DNA of 64,000 nucleotides from a virus, in the IMG/VR virus record IMGVR_UViG_3300032236_000747, positions 124,001 through 188,000 of that record. The stretch is one strand, 5' to 3'. Positions 16,440 to 23,902 of the stretch are shown here, one piece after another (the stretch's first letter is position 1; every line of letters begins with the position of its first letter). The notes beneath the pieces were generated by a model. The model was not told where the DNA came from and made no database searches. It saw nothing but the letters and a program-made list of their open reading frames with translations. Both the position numbers and the translations under genes were made by a program.

Positions 16440-17510
16440 ATGTCAAAAAAGATGCAACAGCTCTTAGACTTAATCGTTAACGAAGAAACTGAAAAAGCCA
16501 ACGAACTTTTTCATGAGATCGTTGTCGAAAGATCTAGAGAGATTTATGAAAATTTAATAGCAGAAGAAGAAAATCAAGAAATGGATGAAGACGATTCTAT
16601 GGATGAAGACGATTCCGTTGAAGAAGATACAGAAGACGACCTAGAAGAAGGTTTCGGAGATATGGATGACGGCGATGACGCAGAAGCTGATCCAGCAGAT
16701 AAGTTTGTTGGTGATGTAAGCGCAGACGACGACATGGACGGTGGCGACGAGTTTGGTGGTGATGACATGGGCGGTGAAGACGGCTCTGCTCCAGCTACTA
16801 AAGATGACGTACAAGATTTAGAAGACGCACTAGCTGAACTAAAAGCTGAGTTTGAAGCTCTAATGGGCGGAGACGGCGGCGAAGAAGACGAGTTTGGTGG
16901 TGATGACATGGACGGCGAAGACGACGGCGAAGAGAACCCATTCGGCAGCGAAGATGATGATCAAGAAGATGATGATCAAGAAGACGATGACGAAGAAGGC
17001 GAAGAAGAAGCTGACGAAAGCATGGGTCTACGTGAATATCGCGAAACAGTTGGTCACAACTACGGTGGTAGCACACAAAAAGCTCAAGGTGTTAACGTAG
17101 GCGGACACACTGGCGAAAACTACCCAGCTCCAAGAGAAGGTTCTAGCACAGTAAACACAAATGCTAAATCTACAATGCCTAACAGCAAAGCTAACGCTAA
17201 AAACATCGCGCAAGGTGGCACAGGCGTAGGCGAAATGACTGGTACAAGTACTAATGCTGACAAAGGCTCACGTGGTTTAGTTGGTGCTACTAAAGGCGAG
17301 TTCACTACAGGTGTAACAAAGAACCTAGCAAGTAGCTCTAAAGCTAAAATGAAAGACGGTGCTGCTCTAGACTCAGTTAAAAAGGGTCACGGCGCAGAGA
17401 AGAAAGGCGGAGCTCCGGGCCCAGTAGGTTCGGGTACAGGCGAAAAAGCCGGCCAAACTAGCGGTGCAGAAGGCGCTAAGAAGCCATTCTTACAACCATA
17501 TAAGAAATAA
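16440..17510 (+). CDS. acidic prohead core protein (gp67/gp68-like role)
   Basis: A 356-residue protein with three parts. A helical N-terminus (MSKKMQQLLDLIVNEETEKA, then NELFHEIVVERSREIYENLI) may direct it to the scaffold. An extremely acidic region (about 45-195) carries duplicated segments EFGGDDMGGED and EFGGDDMDGED, then EDDDQEDDDEE. A basic, Gly/Ser/Lys-rich C-terminal third ends KKPFLQPYKK. Acidic prohead core proteins such as T4 gp67 are packed with the scaffold and cut by gp21. Placement between gp20 and gp21 supports this. The acidic-then-basic polarity is striking and may mediate packing with DNA or scaffold. Exact homology to gp67 or gp68 is inferred, not seen. Confidence 0.65.
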   Translation: MSKKMQQLLDLIVNEETEKANELFHEIVVERSREIYENLIAEEENQEMDEDDSMDEDDSVEEDTEDDLEEGFGDMDDGDDAEADPADKFVGDVSADDDMDGGDEFGGDDMGGEDGSAPATKDDVQDLEDALAELKAEFEALMGGDGGEEDEFGGDDMDGEDDGEENPFGSEDDDQEDDDQEDDDEEGEEEADESMGLREYRETVGHNYGGSTQKAQGVNVGGHTGENYPAPREGSSTVNTNAKSTMPNSKANAKNIAQGGTGVGEMTGTSTNADKGSRGLVGATKGEFTTGVTKNLASSSKAKMKDGAALDSVKKGHGAEKKGGAPGPVGSGTGEKAGQTSGAEGAKKPFLQPYKK

Positions 17511-17514
17511 TTAG

Positions 17515-18144
17515 ATGAAACTTTCCTATCTAAGAGAGCATTTAAGTTTTGACCAAGCCCGTGTGGTAATGGAGTCTGACGATAAAGATGGTAAAAATCT
17601 TTATCTAAAAGGCATCGCTATCCAGGGCGGCATCAAAAATGCTAACCAACGTGTTTATCCAGTAAGTGAGATTACTAACGCAGTAAAAACACTTAATGAT
17701 CAAATACAAAATGGTTACAGTGTCCTTGGGGAAGTTGATCATCCGGATGACTTAAAAGTAAATTTAGACCGTGTATCACATATGATCACTGACATGTGGA
17801 TGGACGGCCCTAACGGTTACAGCAAGATGAAAATCTTGCCTACGCCAATGGGTAACTTAATTCGTACTATGCTTGAAGCTGGTGTAAAACTTGGTGTTAG
17901 TTCTAGAGGCAGCGGCAACGTTGATGATAGAACTGGTCAAGTACAAGACTTCGAGATTATCACAGTTGATATAGTTGCTCAGCCAAGCGCACCAGGAGCG
18001 TATCCTACTCCCGTATATGAACATTTGATGAACACACGCGGTGGGAACAGAGCATTCTTAGTTGCACAAGAAGTAAAAGAAGATCCAAAGGCCCAGAAAT
18101 ATCTTAAGGAATCCCTCCTTAATATTATTAAAGGTCTAAAATAA
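17515..18144 (+). CDS. 21: prohead protease gp21
   Basis: A 209-residue serine protease of the T4 gp21 type (herpesvirus-assemblin-like fold). GYSVLGEVDHPDD contains the catalytic His (H76), and GVKLGVSSRGSGNV contains the nucleophile Ser (S129 or S130). NQRVYP and DIVAQPSAPGAYPTPVYE are further family marks. It cleaves the scaffold, core proteins and capsid N-terminus at sites ending in Glu before DNA packaging, and then itself. Its size matches T4 gp21 (212). The start lies four bases after the core-protein stop. The N-terminus MKLSYLREHLSFDQ is like a removable propeptide. Confidence 0.93.
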   Translation: MKLSYLREHLSFDQARVVMESDDKDGKNLYLKGIAIQGGIKNANQRVYPVSEITNAVKTLNDQIQNGYSVLGEVDHPDDLKVNLDRVSHMITDMWMDGPNGYSKMKILPTPMGNLIRTMLEAGVKLGVSSRGSGNVDDRTGQVQDFEIITVDIVAQPSAPGAYPTPVYEHLMNTRGGNRAFLVAQEVKEDPKAQKYLKESLLNIIKGLK

Positions 18145-18160
18145 GCCCGAGGAGAAATAG

Positions 18161-19252
18161 ATGTTGGACGCATTCAAACAGTTAGTTGAGTCAGGTGTAA
18201 TGACAGAGGAAACTCAGTCAGTTATCGAATCTGCCTTTGCTGCTAAAATTCAAGAGAATCGCGACCAAGTCACAGCTGAACTACGTGAAGAGTTTGCTGG
18301 CAAGTATGAACACGATAAAGGTGTCATGGTTGAAGCAATCGACAAGTTGTTGAGCGAGAGATTGGCCGCAGAGATGGCTGAACTTGCTGAAGATAAAAGA
18401 GCATTAGCAGAAGCTAAGGTTGCTTATCAACGCAAGATGGCAAGTGATGCCCAGATGATGGAATCATTTGTTATTAAACAGCTAACAAAAGAGTTGGGAG
18501 AGTTCCAAAGCGATCGTAGAACGGTTGCTGAAAACTTTGCCAAGCTAGAGGGTTTCATTGTACACGCCCTAGCTAAGGAAATACGAGAGTTTGCAATCGA
18601 CAAGAAAGCTGTAGTGGAAACTAAAGTTAAACTTGTTCGTGAAGCAAAAGACCGTTTTGAAGTTATTAAGAAACAATTTATACAACGTAGTGCTAAGGTA
18701 GTTGAAGCAGCAGTTACAGCTAAGTTAACATCTGAAATCAAGCAATTGAAAGAAGATATCGATTCAGCTCGTACAAACAACTTTGGACGTCGTATATTTG
18801 AAGCATTTGTTCAGGAATACAACGGTTCCTATCTAAACGAAAAATCTGAAACAAATAAATTGTTAAAGGTTATCGCGCAGAAAGATGCCGCACTTGCTGA
18901 AGCAACCAATGCGCTATCACAAAAAGAAACTATCGTTGAATCTAAAGAACGCGAACTCCGTGTTCAGAAAGATTTAATGGAGCGTAAGGCTGTGATGAGC
19001 GAGTTGTTATCACCTTTAGGTGCTGACAAGAGAGAACTCATGAAAGATTTGTTAGAATCAGTACCAACTAAGAAATTGAACGAGAGTTTTGAGAAATACC
19101 TACCAGCAGTAATGGAAGGCGAGACAAAGCGTGTAGTTAAAAAAGCTACACTAACTGAAGGTACCGCTGTAACAGGAGATCGTGGAGTAGTTACTCCCGA
19201 GGTAGGCTTAGATAACATCTTAGATATCCGCAAACTAGCGGGTCTAAAATAA
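18161..19252 (+). CDS. 22: prohead scaffold protein gp22
   Basis: A 363-residue protein made almost entirely of charged heptad-like helices (KLLSERLAAEMAELAEDKRA, VKLVREAKDRFEVIKKQFIQ, ETIVESKERELRVQKDLMER), as expected of a scaffold that forms the prohead core and is later degraded by gp21. Near the C-terminus, MSELLSPLGADKRELMKDLL then VPTKKLNESFEKYLPAV resembles cyanophage gp22. It lies between protease and capsid genes, as in T4, and has a strong GAGGAG ribosome site. It is longer than T4 gp22 (269). Confidence 0.9.
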   Translation: MLDAFKQLVESGVMTEETQSVIESAFAAKIQENRDQVTAELREEFAGKYEHDKGVMVEAIDKLLSERLAAEMAELAEDKRALAEAKVAYQRKMASDAQMMESFVIKQLTKELGEFQSDRRTVAENFAKLEGFIVHALAKEIREFAIDKKAVVETKVKLVREAKDRFEVIKKQFIQRSAKVVEAAVTAKLTSEIKQLKEDIDSARTNNFGRRIFEAFVQEYNGSYLNEKSETNKLLKVIAQKDAALAEATNALSQKETIVESKERELRVQKDLMERKAVMSELLSPLGADKRELMKDLLESVPTKKLNESFEKYLPAVMEGETKRVVKKATLTEGTAVTGDRGVVTPEVGLDNILDIRKLAGLK

Positions 19253-19272
19253 TATATTCAAGGAGACTATAA

Positions 19273-20454
19273 ATGTCACAATTATTAAATGAAAGATGGT
19301 CAGAGACCAAAGAAGCTCTGCTTGAAGGCCTACAAGGTAACCGCCGTGCTTCTATGCAAGTTTGCTTAGAAAACACACGTAAGTACCTAGCAGAAGCCGC
19401 TACAGCAGGCGCAACAAGTTCTGGTAACGTTGCAACACTTAACCGTGTTATCCTTCCAGTTATCCGTCGTGTAATGCCAACAGTTATTGCTAACGAAATC
19501 ATCGGTGTACAACCAATGACAGGTCCAGTAGCTCAAATCCATACTCTACGTGTTCGTTATGCTGACACTAGTGCTGGTGATGGTATCGTAGCAGGTGAAG
19601 AAGCTCTAAGCCCATTCAAGATTGCTAGTGCTTATTCTGGTAACAGCAATGACACTTCTCCAAAGGCTGCTTCAACAAGCCAACTAGAAGGTCAACCAGG
19701 TAAGCGTATGAGCATTCAAATCTTGAAGGCTCCAGTCGAAGCTAAGTCTCGTAAACTAAGCGCACGCTGGACTTTCGAGGCTGCACAAGATGCACAAGCC
19801 CAACAAGGTATTGACATCGAAGCAGAAATCATGGCTGCTCTAGCTCAAGAAATCACAGCTGAAATCGACCAAGAGATCCTAACATCTCTACGTTCTTTAG
19901 CTTCAGTTGAACAGACTTACGATCAATCGTTGGTATCTGGTACAGCTACATTCGTTGGTGATGAACACGCTGCTCTAGCGATTCTTATCAACCGTGCTGC
20001 TAACTTGATCGCTCAACGTACACGTCGTGGTGCTGCTAACTGGGCAGTTGTTTCTAACCAGGCTCTAACGATCCTACAAAGTGCAACTACTTCAGCTTTT
20101 GCTCGTACTACAGAAGGTACATTCGAAGCTCCAACAAACACCAAGTTCGTTGGTACATTGAACGGCGCAATGCGTGTTTATGTTGACGCATACAAGTCTG
20201 ACACAGACAACAACAACCAGATCCTATTGGGATACAAAGGTGCTAGCGAAGCAGATGCTGCTGCGTTCTATTGCCCATATATTCCGTTGATGTCTTCTGG
20301 TGTTGTTCTTGACCCAGCTACATTCGAACCAGTAGTTGGCTTCCTAACACGCTACGGCTATGTTGAACTAAGCAACACAGCTAGCAGCTTAGGTAATGCC
20401 GCTGACTACTTGGCTAAAGTAGCTATCAATAGCTCAACAGTTAGCTTCCAGTAA
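19273..20454 (+). CDS. 23: major capsid protein gp23
   Basis: A 393-residue capsid protein of the HK97-fold T4 type. The first 41 residues (helical, ending TRKYLAE) are a likely propeptide: LAE followed by AATAG fits the gp21 rule of cutting after Glu. The core has LNRVILPVIRRVMPTVIANE, then QPMTGPVAQIHTLRVRYAD, and the C-terminal part YIPLMSSGVVLDPATFEPVV. It is clearly shorter than T4 gp23 (521), so the extra insertion domain of T4 is probably reduced or absent. Strong AAGGAG ribosome site. A strong terminator follows, as expected for the most highly expressed virion gene. Confidence 0.95.
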   Translation: MSQLLNERWSETKEALLEGLQGNRRASMQVCLENTRKYLAEAATAGATSSGNVATLNRVILPVIRRVMPTVIANEIIGVQPMTGPVAQIHTLRVRYADTSAGDGIVAGEEALSPFKIASAYSGNSNDTSPKAASTSQLEGQPGKRMSIQILKAPVEAKSRKLSARWTFEAAQDAQAQQGIDIEAEIMAALAQEITAEIDQEILTSLRSLASVEQTYDQSLVSGTATFVGDEHAALAILINRAANLIAQRTRRGAANWAVVSNQALTILQSATTSAFARTTEGTFEAPTNTKFVGTLNGAMRVYVDAYKSDTDNNNQILLGYKGASEADAAAFYCPYIPLMSSGVVLDPATFEPVVGFLTRYGYVELSNTASSLGNAADYLAKVAINSSTVSFQ

Positions 20455-20472
20455 TATCGGACTATCAGTAAC

Positions 20473-20498
20473 AAAAAGGACTCTTCGGAGTCCTTTTT
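20473..20498 (+). terminator. rho-independent terminator after gp23
   Basis: GGACTC-TTCG-GAGTCC with a UUCG tetraloop, flanked by five A and five T that extend the stem, then CTTT. It stands 19 bases after the gp23 stop codon. Confidence 0.9.
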
Positions 20499-20508
20499 CT
20501 TTGGGTGC

Positions 20509-20516
20509 TATAAATA
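20509..20516 (+). promoter_or_regulatory. late promoter TATAAATA
   Basis: A perfect TATAAATA ten bases after the gp23 terminator and 73 bases before the next ATG (20589). The leader includes a possible small stem and AAAGGAG at the ribosome site. Confidence 0.75.
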
Positions 20517-20588
20517 ACTTGTCCAAAAGGATTGTTGCGGTGCCAACCGCGCAGTGGATAGAACCCACACATTTAAAGGAGAAATAAA

Positions 20589-21131
20589 ATGGCAAAAGGA
20601 ATGAAAATAGCAAAAGGGAATTCGATTCAGATCGATTCTCAAATTGGTCCACAACTAGTAACATGGGCAAACAGCACCAACACTAATACATTTACAGCAC
20701 TTGGTGGTGTAGGTGGTAATCCTGTTGTAGCAGCGCCACGTACTATTCAAGTACACTACAAGACAGCCGCTGGCGTACAAAAGAATGATGGTTTCATTGT
20801 TAAGCAGCGCGGACGTAAACAGTTTGATGTTCAAAGTGTTTCTGGAGGAGTAACATCTCGCACACGTTGCACACTTGTAGAAGGCAGCTCATTAGCAGCA
20901 AATCAAATGTACATTACACTTGGTTATAACGGCGGTGGCGCACAATATGCTTTTAGAATCACTAACAGATATGTTTGGACAAACAGTAGTTCACCTGTTC
21001 GTTATCAATATACACTAGGTCTAAGCGCAGAAGTTGCTTATATTCAAGCAACAGCCGGCGTGGGATTCTATGACTATGAAACAACAACAGCACAATATCC
21101 AGCATTGGCAGTTGTAGAAGCACAAAATTAA
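20589..21131 (+). CDS. virion structural protein, possible head decoration protein
   Basis: A 180-residue beta-rich protein in its own transcription unit, between two terminators and immediately after the capsid gene. The segment FIVKQRGRKQFDVQSVSGGV, then SRTRCTLVEGSSLAANQMYI resembles a small repeated module in structural proteins of marine T4-like phages. The remainder is rich in Tyr, Thr and Ala (YRVWTNSS-like strands, SAEVAYIQATAGVGFYDYE). Independent strong expression next to gp23 suggests a high-copy virion component, such as a decoration or tube protein. I cannot identify it as gp19, Soc or Hoc. Confidence 0.55.
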   Translation: MAKGMKIAKGNSIQIDSQIGPQLVTWANSTNTNTFTALGGVGGNPVVAAPRTIQVHYKTAAGVQKNDGFIVKQRGRKQFDVQSVSGGVTSRTRCTLVEGSSLAANQMYITLGYNGGGAQYAFRITNRYVWTNSSSPVRYQYTLGLSAEVAYIQATAGVGFYDYETTTAQYPALAVVEAQN

Positions 21132-21146
21132 TTTTTAAGCATCTAT

Positions 21147-21168
21147 AAAAGGCTCTTCGGAGCCTTTT
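21147..21168 (+). terminator. rho-independent terminator
   Basis: AAAAGGCTC-TTCG-GAGCCTTTT, with the same CTCTTCGGAG core as the gp23 terminator, followed by more T. Outer CTAT (21143-21146) and ATAG (21172-21175) could extend the stem. Confidence 0.88.
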
Positions 21169-21176
21169 TTTATAGG

Positions 21177-21182
21177 TAAATA
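21177..21182 (+). promoter_or_regulatory. late-promoter-like TAAATA directly after terminator
   Basis: GGTAAATAATC follows the second terminator within nine bases. The next ATG (21188) is so close that a transcript started here would be nearly leaderless for that gene. Confidence 0.35.
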
Positions 21183-21187
21183 ATCTT

Positions 21188-21697
21188 ATGCCCACACCTT
21201 GGTTCTATCCTACAGTAATAACACAGTTCGCAGAAGATGATCGACATACCCCTTGGTTGGGAGTAGGTGATGATTTTACCACAATCGTACAAGTTAGAAC
21301 AGTTACTGATCTAACAACTATAGCCAACGATCTTCAACTTAACAATATGAAAACTAAATCATATTATTTGTTGTTACAAGGCTTTGATATATATAATGTT
21401 CCTAATCCTATAAGTGGTATAGAACTATATGTTGATGTTAGAAGGGGCGGAAGAATAACAGATGATTCAGTTATACTTTGGTATAATGGTGACAACATAA
21501 GTTCAAATAGGGCAACAGGCGAGTTAAGTGATTTAAAAATTTACGGTGCTCCGGATGACCTTTGGGATACTGTTCCTATGATCAACAATCTAATCACTAG
21601 CCCGCAGTTCGGAGTTTTATTAAGATACCAAAGCAATGTATTTTGGCCGCATAAAACAACTCCTAATCTACAACACGTACAGTTACGCTTCTGGTAA
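21188..21697 (+). CDS. putative virion-surface protein
   Basis: A 169-residue protein I do not recognise. It begins MPTPWFYPTVITQFAEDDRH and contains a beta-sandwich-like stretch ISGIELYVDVRRGGRITDDS, then VILWYNGDNIS and LKIYGAPDDLWDTVP, ending LQHVQLRFW. Proteins with this 'lectin-like sandwich' look occur among tail and fiber genes of marine phages, and this one opens the fiber region. There is no clear ribosome site; the ATG lies only five bases after a late-promoter-like box. The start is kept because the next in-frame Met would remove conserved-looking strands. Confidence 0.5.
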   Translation: MPTPWFYPTVITQFAEDDRHTPWLGVGDDFTTIVQVRTVTDLTTIANDLQLNNMKTKSYYLLLQGFDIYNVPNPISGIELYVDVRRGGRITDDSVILWYNGDNISSNRATGELSDLKIYGAPDDLWDTVPMINNLITSPQFGVLLRYQSNVFWPHKTTPNLQHVQLRFW

Positions 21698-21698
21698 C

Positions 21699-21706
21699 AA
21701 TAAATA
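21699..21706 (+). promoter_or_regulatory. late-promoter-like box AATAAATA
   Basis: AATAAATA, 18 bases before the ATG at 21724, with AAAGGA between them. The spacing is short but similar to that at the baseplate operon. Confidence 0.35.
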
Positions 21707-21723
21707 CAATAAAGGAAAAATAA

Positions 21724-22734
21724 ATGGTAACCGACGTTGTCAGAGTTAATGGAAGTTATGTCATACAGGCTAACAATGGTAATATAACATTAACCAGCCC
21801 CAACACGGTTGTTAATGGCAACCTAACAGTTTACGGAACACAGACCAGCGTTGAAAGTGTTGACGTAACTGTAACTGCTACTATTGTAATTTTAAATCAA
21901 GGTGAACCAGGTCCTGGAGTTACAAGGATCACTCCGGGTTTTCCGGCCAACAGCGCAGGTCTTATGGTTTCAAGAGGACACAGCGACAGTACTAGCTACG
22001 GCGCTTTCTTACTCTATGATGATTCTGTTGTTAGTTCAGATGGAACTAACTCTATACAAGGTATATGGCGCTTTAATGGCACTACAGCAGACCCTAGTAA
22101 TGAAATAGGTAGTGCTATCCAAGTTCAATCTATTCGTACACCCAACGGTGCTACGTTAAACTTGCTAGGAGCAGAGAATCCTAATGCTAAGGTAACCGTA
22201 AAAGGTGCTAGTACAGTAACTACCTATGCTAGCCGTATCACAGATGACGATGATATTCCTAACAAAGCATATGTTGATCAGTTCTATGCTCGTGGTACGA
22301 CTATTACACAACGAGTACAGGTTGGCAATAGTTATATTCAAATATATGACAACAGCATAAACACAGCTAGTCAATATTATAATCCAACTAATCAAGTTCA
22401 AGTTGCGCTAGGTACAGCAACTAACGTTGTGTTTACACTAGCCGATGCATCGGCACAAATTCAAAATCTAACTGTCGTTGGTAGCTCAATACAAGTAAAC
22501 AACTCAGCTGTTGATACTGATATTTCTATTTCACCTTCAGGAACAGGAAACTTGGTTGTTAATAGTGCTGTGACATTATTAAACATATCTTCTGTTCCTC
22601 CTCTTAGCAATCACACTTCAATATATTCTTCAAATCCACAGGGCGGCGGTAGCGGCTTGTATTTTGTAAATAACACTTATCAAGACGAACTAGTTAGCCG
22701 TAAGAGAGCAATCGTCTACGGTATAATATTTTAA
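21724..22734 (+). CDS. tail-fiber-like protein
   Basis: A 336-residue fiber protein. The N-terminus has short beta repeats with the pattern GNITLTSPNTVVNGNLTVYG, typical of phage fiber shafts. Then GLMVSRGHSDSTSYGAFLLY is a small globular strand set. DDDDIPNKAYVDQFYARG is a familiar fiber hinge ('NKAYVD'), followed by a beta-rich tip with ISPSGTGNLVV. It belongs to the first group of fiber genes and is followed ten bases later by a small beta protein. Function as an adhesin or appendage is inferred from the repeat type. Confidence 0.65.
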   Translation: MVTDVVRVNGSYVIQANNGNITLTSPNTVVNGNLTVYGTQTSVESVDVTVTATIVILNQGEPGPGVTRITPGFPANSAGLMVSRGHSDSTSYGAFLLYDDSVVSSDGTNSIQGIWRFNGTTADPSNEIGSAIQVQSIRTPNGATLNLLGAENPNAKVTVKGASTVTTYASRITDDDDIPNKAYVDQFYARGTTITQRVQVGNSYIQIYDNSINTASQYYNPTNQVQVALGTATNVVFTLADASAQIQNLTVVGSSIQVNNSAVDTDISISPSGTGNLVVNSAVTLLNISSVPPLSNHTSIYSSNPQGGGSGLYFVNNTYQDELVSRKRAIVYGIIF

Positions 22735-22744
22735 GGTAACCAAT

Positions 22745-23053
22745 ATGGCTTTAACAAATACGCTTATATCATCTACAACAACTACAGCAATATTTTCATC
22801 AGCAGGAAGTAATGCTATTACTACTATGATATTTTGCAATACAGGCGGAGTAGATGGAACTCTAACAGTTTATGCTGTAGCTAGTGGTAATGTAATCGGC
22901 ACAAGTACTACAATACTTTCTGCTGTGCCGTTGCCTTCTACTGAAACTTTTACTCTAGATACTGAAAAACTTATTTTAGGCCAAGGCGATGTTATATATG
23001 CCCAAGCCAGTGTTGGCACTGTTGGGGTTACTGTAAGTAGTGTGGGAATATAA
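22745..23053 (+). CDS. small beta-rich structural protein
   Basis: A 102-residue protein rich in Thr, Ser, Val and Ala (MALTNTLISSTTTTAIFSSA, then TLTVYAVASGNVIGTST and VIYAQASVGTVGVTVSSV), with the profile of a single beta-sandwich. Small proteins of this style lie among fiber genes in marine T4-like phages. It shares its final A with the ATG of the next gene (TAATG), so translation is coupled. A second protein of similar size and composition lies at 29612-29995, again next to a large fiber gene. Role unknown. Confidence 0.55.
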   Translation: MALTNTLISSTTTTAIFSSAGSNAITTMIFCNTGGVDGTLTVYAVASGNVIGTSTTILSAVPLPSTETFTLDTEKLILGQGDVIYAQASVGTVGVTVSSVGI

Positions 23054-23784
23054 TGAAATATACAAAAAGATTAGTCCTTAATCGTTTTAGGCCAACTGAT
23101 AATACCTTTGCTGTTCAGCAAGATGGTACTATTGTTACGAATACAAAGAAAGCCCTAGAAACTCCTTCTGGACTTACTTCTCAAAGACCTGCTGCTCCAG
23201 TAAATGGTGAAATACGATATAATCAAACTATATCTGATTTAGAAGCATATAACATCAGCGGCCAGGGCACAGGGTGGGAAAGAATCAAAACAAATAGACA
23301 AACTCCTGTAACAGCACAAAATCTTGGAGTTGGCAACTATCAAAATACATTGTTTGGACCTTTATCTTATAATGTTAGTACCACTGCTCCTCAAAACGTT
23401 TTAGTATTTGTTGATAACGTATATCAAATTCCTAACACTAACTATACTTTGGTTAGTGGGGCAGGAGCAACTACTTCTACAACACTAACTAGCACTGCTT
23501 CTACAGGATCAAATACATTAGTTGTAGCAACTACTACTAATATATTGCTAGGCATGATTGTTACAGCCAGTGGTGGTCTAGCAAATGGAACTACAGTTAC
23601 AAACATCACTACAGCAACCAGGACAATAACTATTAGTCCTAATACTATTGCTAGTATACCCGCAAGTAGCACCGTAACCTTTTCTGAAGGTGCTGGAACA
23701 TTTGTTAATTTTACTAGTGCTGTGCCAGCTAAGCCTGTGTTTGTGTTACTGGGGCTTGACGGCTACTCTCCTCCTAATAGTTAA
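23053..23784 (+). CDS. tail-fiber-like protein
   Basis: A 243-residue protein. It starts MKYTKRLVLNRFRPTDNTFA and contains GLTSQRPAAPVNGEIRYNQT, a hallmark that recurs in phage fibers ('RP-x-P-x-NG-x-IRYN'). PQNVLVFVDNVYQIPNTNYT then resembles the 'V-x-V-x-GVxQ-P..Y' beta module of fiber tips. It ends with a hydrophobic strand, FVLLGLDGYSPP. The two modules support a fiber or fiber-associated role. It is coupled to the preceding small gene by a one-base overlap. Confidence 0.6.
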   Translation: MKYTKRLVLNRFRPTDNTFAVQQDGTIVTNTKKALETPSGLTSQRPAAPVNGEIRYNQTISDLEAYNISGQGTGWERIKTNRQTPVTAQNLGVGNYQNTLFGPLSYNVSTTAPQNVLVFVDNVYQIPNTNYTLVSGAGATTSTTLTSTASTGSNTLVVATTTNILLGMIVTASGGLANGTTVTNITTATRTITISPNTIASIPASSTVTFSEGAGTFVNFTSAVPAKPVFVLLGLDGYSPPNS

Positions 23785-23798
23785 TAAATCCAAATATC

Positions 23799-23806
23799 GA
23801 TAAATA
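23799..23806 (+). promoter_or_regulatory. late-promoter-like box GATAAATA
   Basis: GATAAATA, one base from the consensus, about 97 bases before the ATG at 23903. The leader between them carries a direct repeat GGTGGTT (23861-23867 and 23881-23887), the second copy next to TTAGGAG. Confidence 0.5.
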
Positions 23807-23902
23807 ACTTTGATGCCATGCATTAGAGGCAGAACATACTGTGGTAAACCCGCAATGAAAGGTGGTTATCCGTGAAACTCGGTGGTTTAGGAGCTTGTTC
23901 GC

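Noticed and set aside
23807-23902. Riboswitch in the 96-base leader of the 1901-residue gene
   Set aside because: Only a short direct repeat (GGTGGTT) is visible. I could not build a known aptamer or a stable switching fold.
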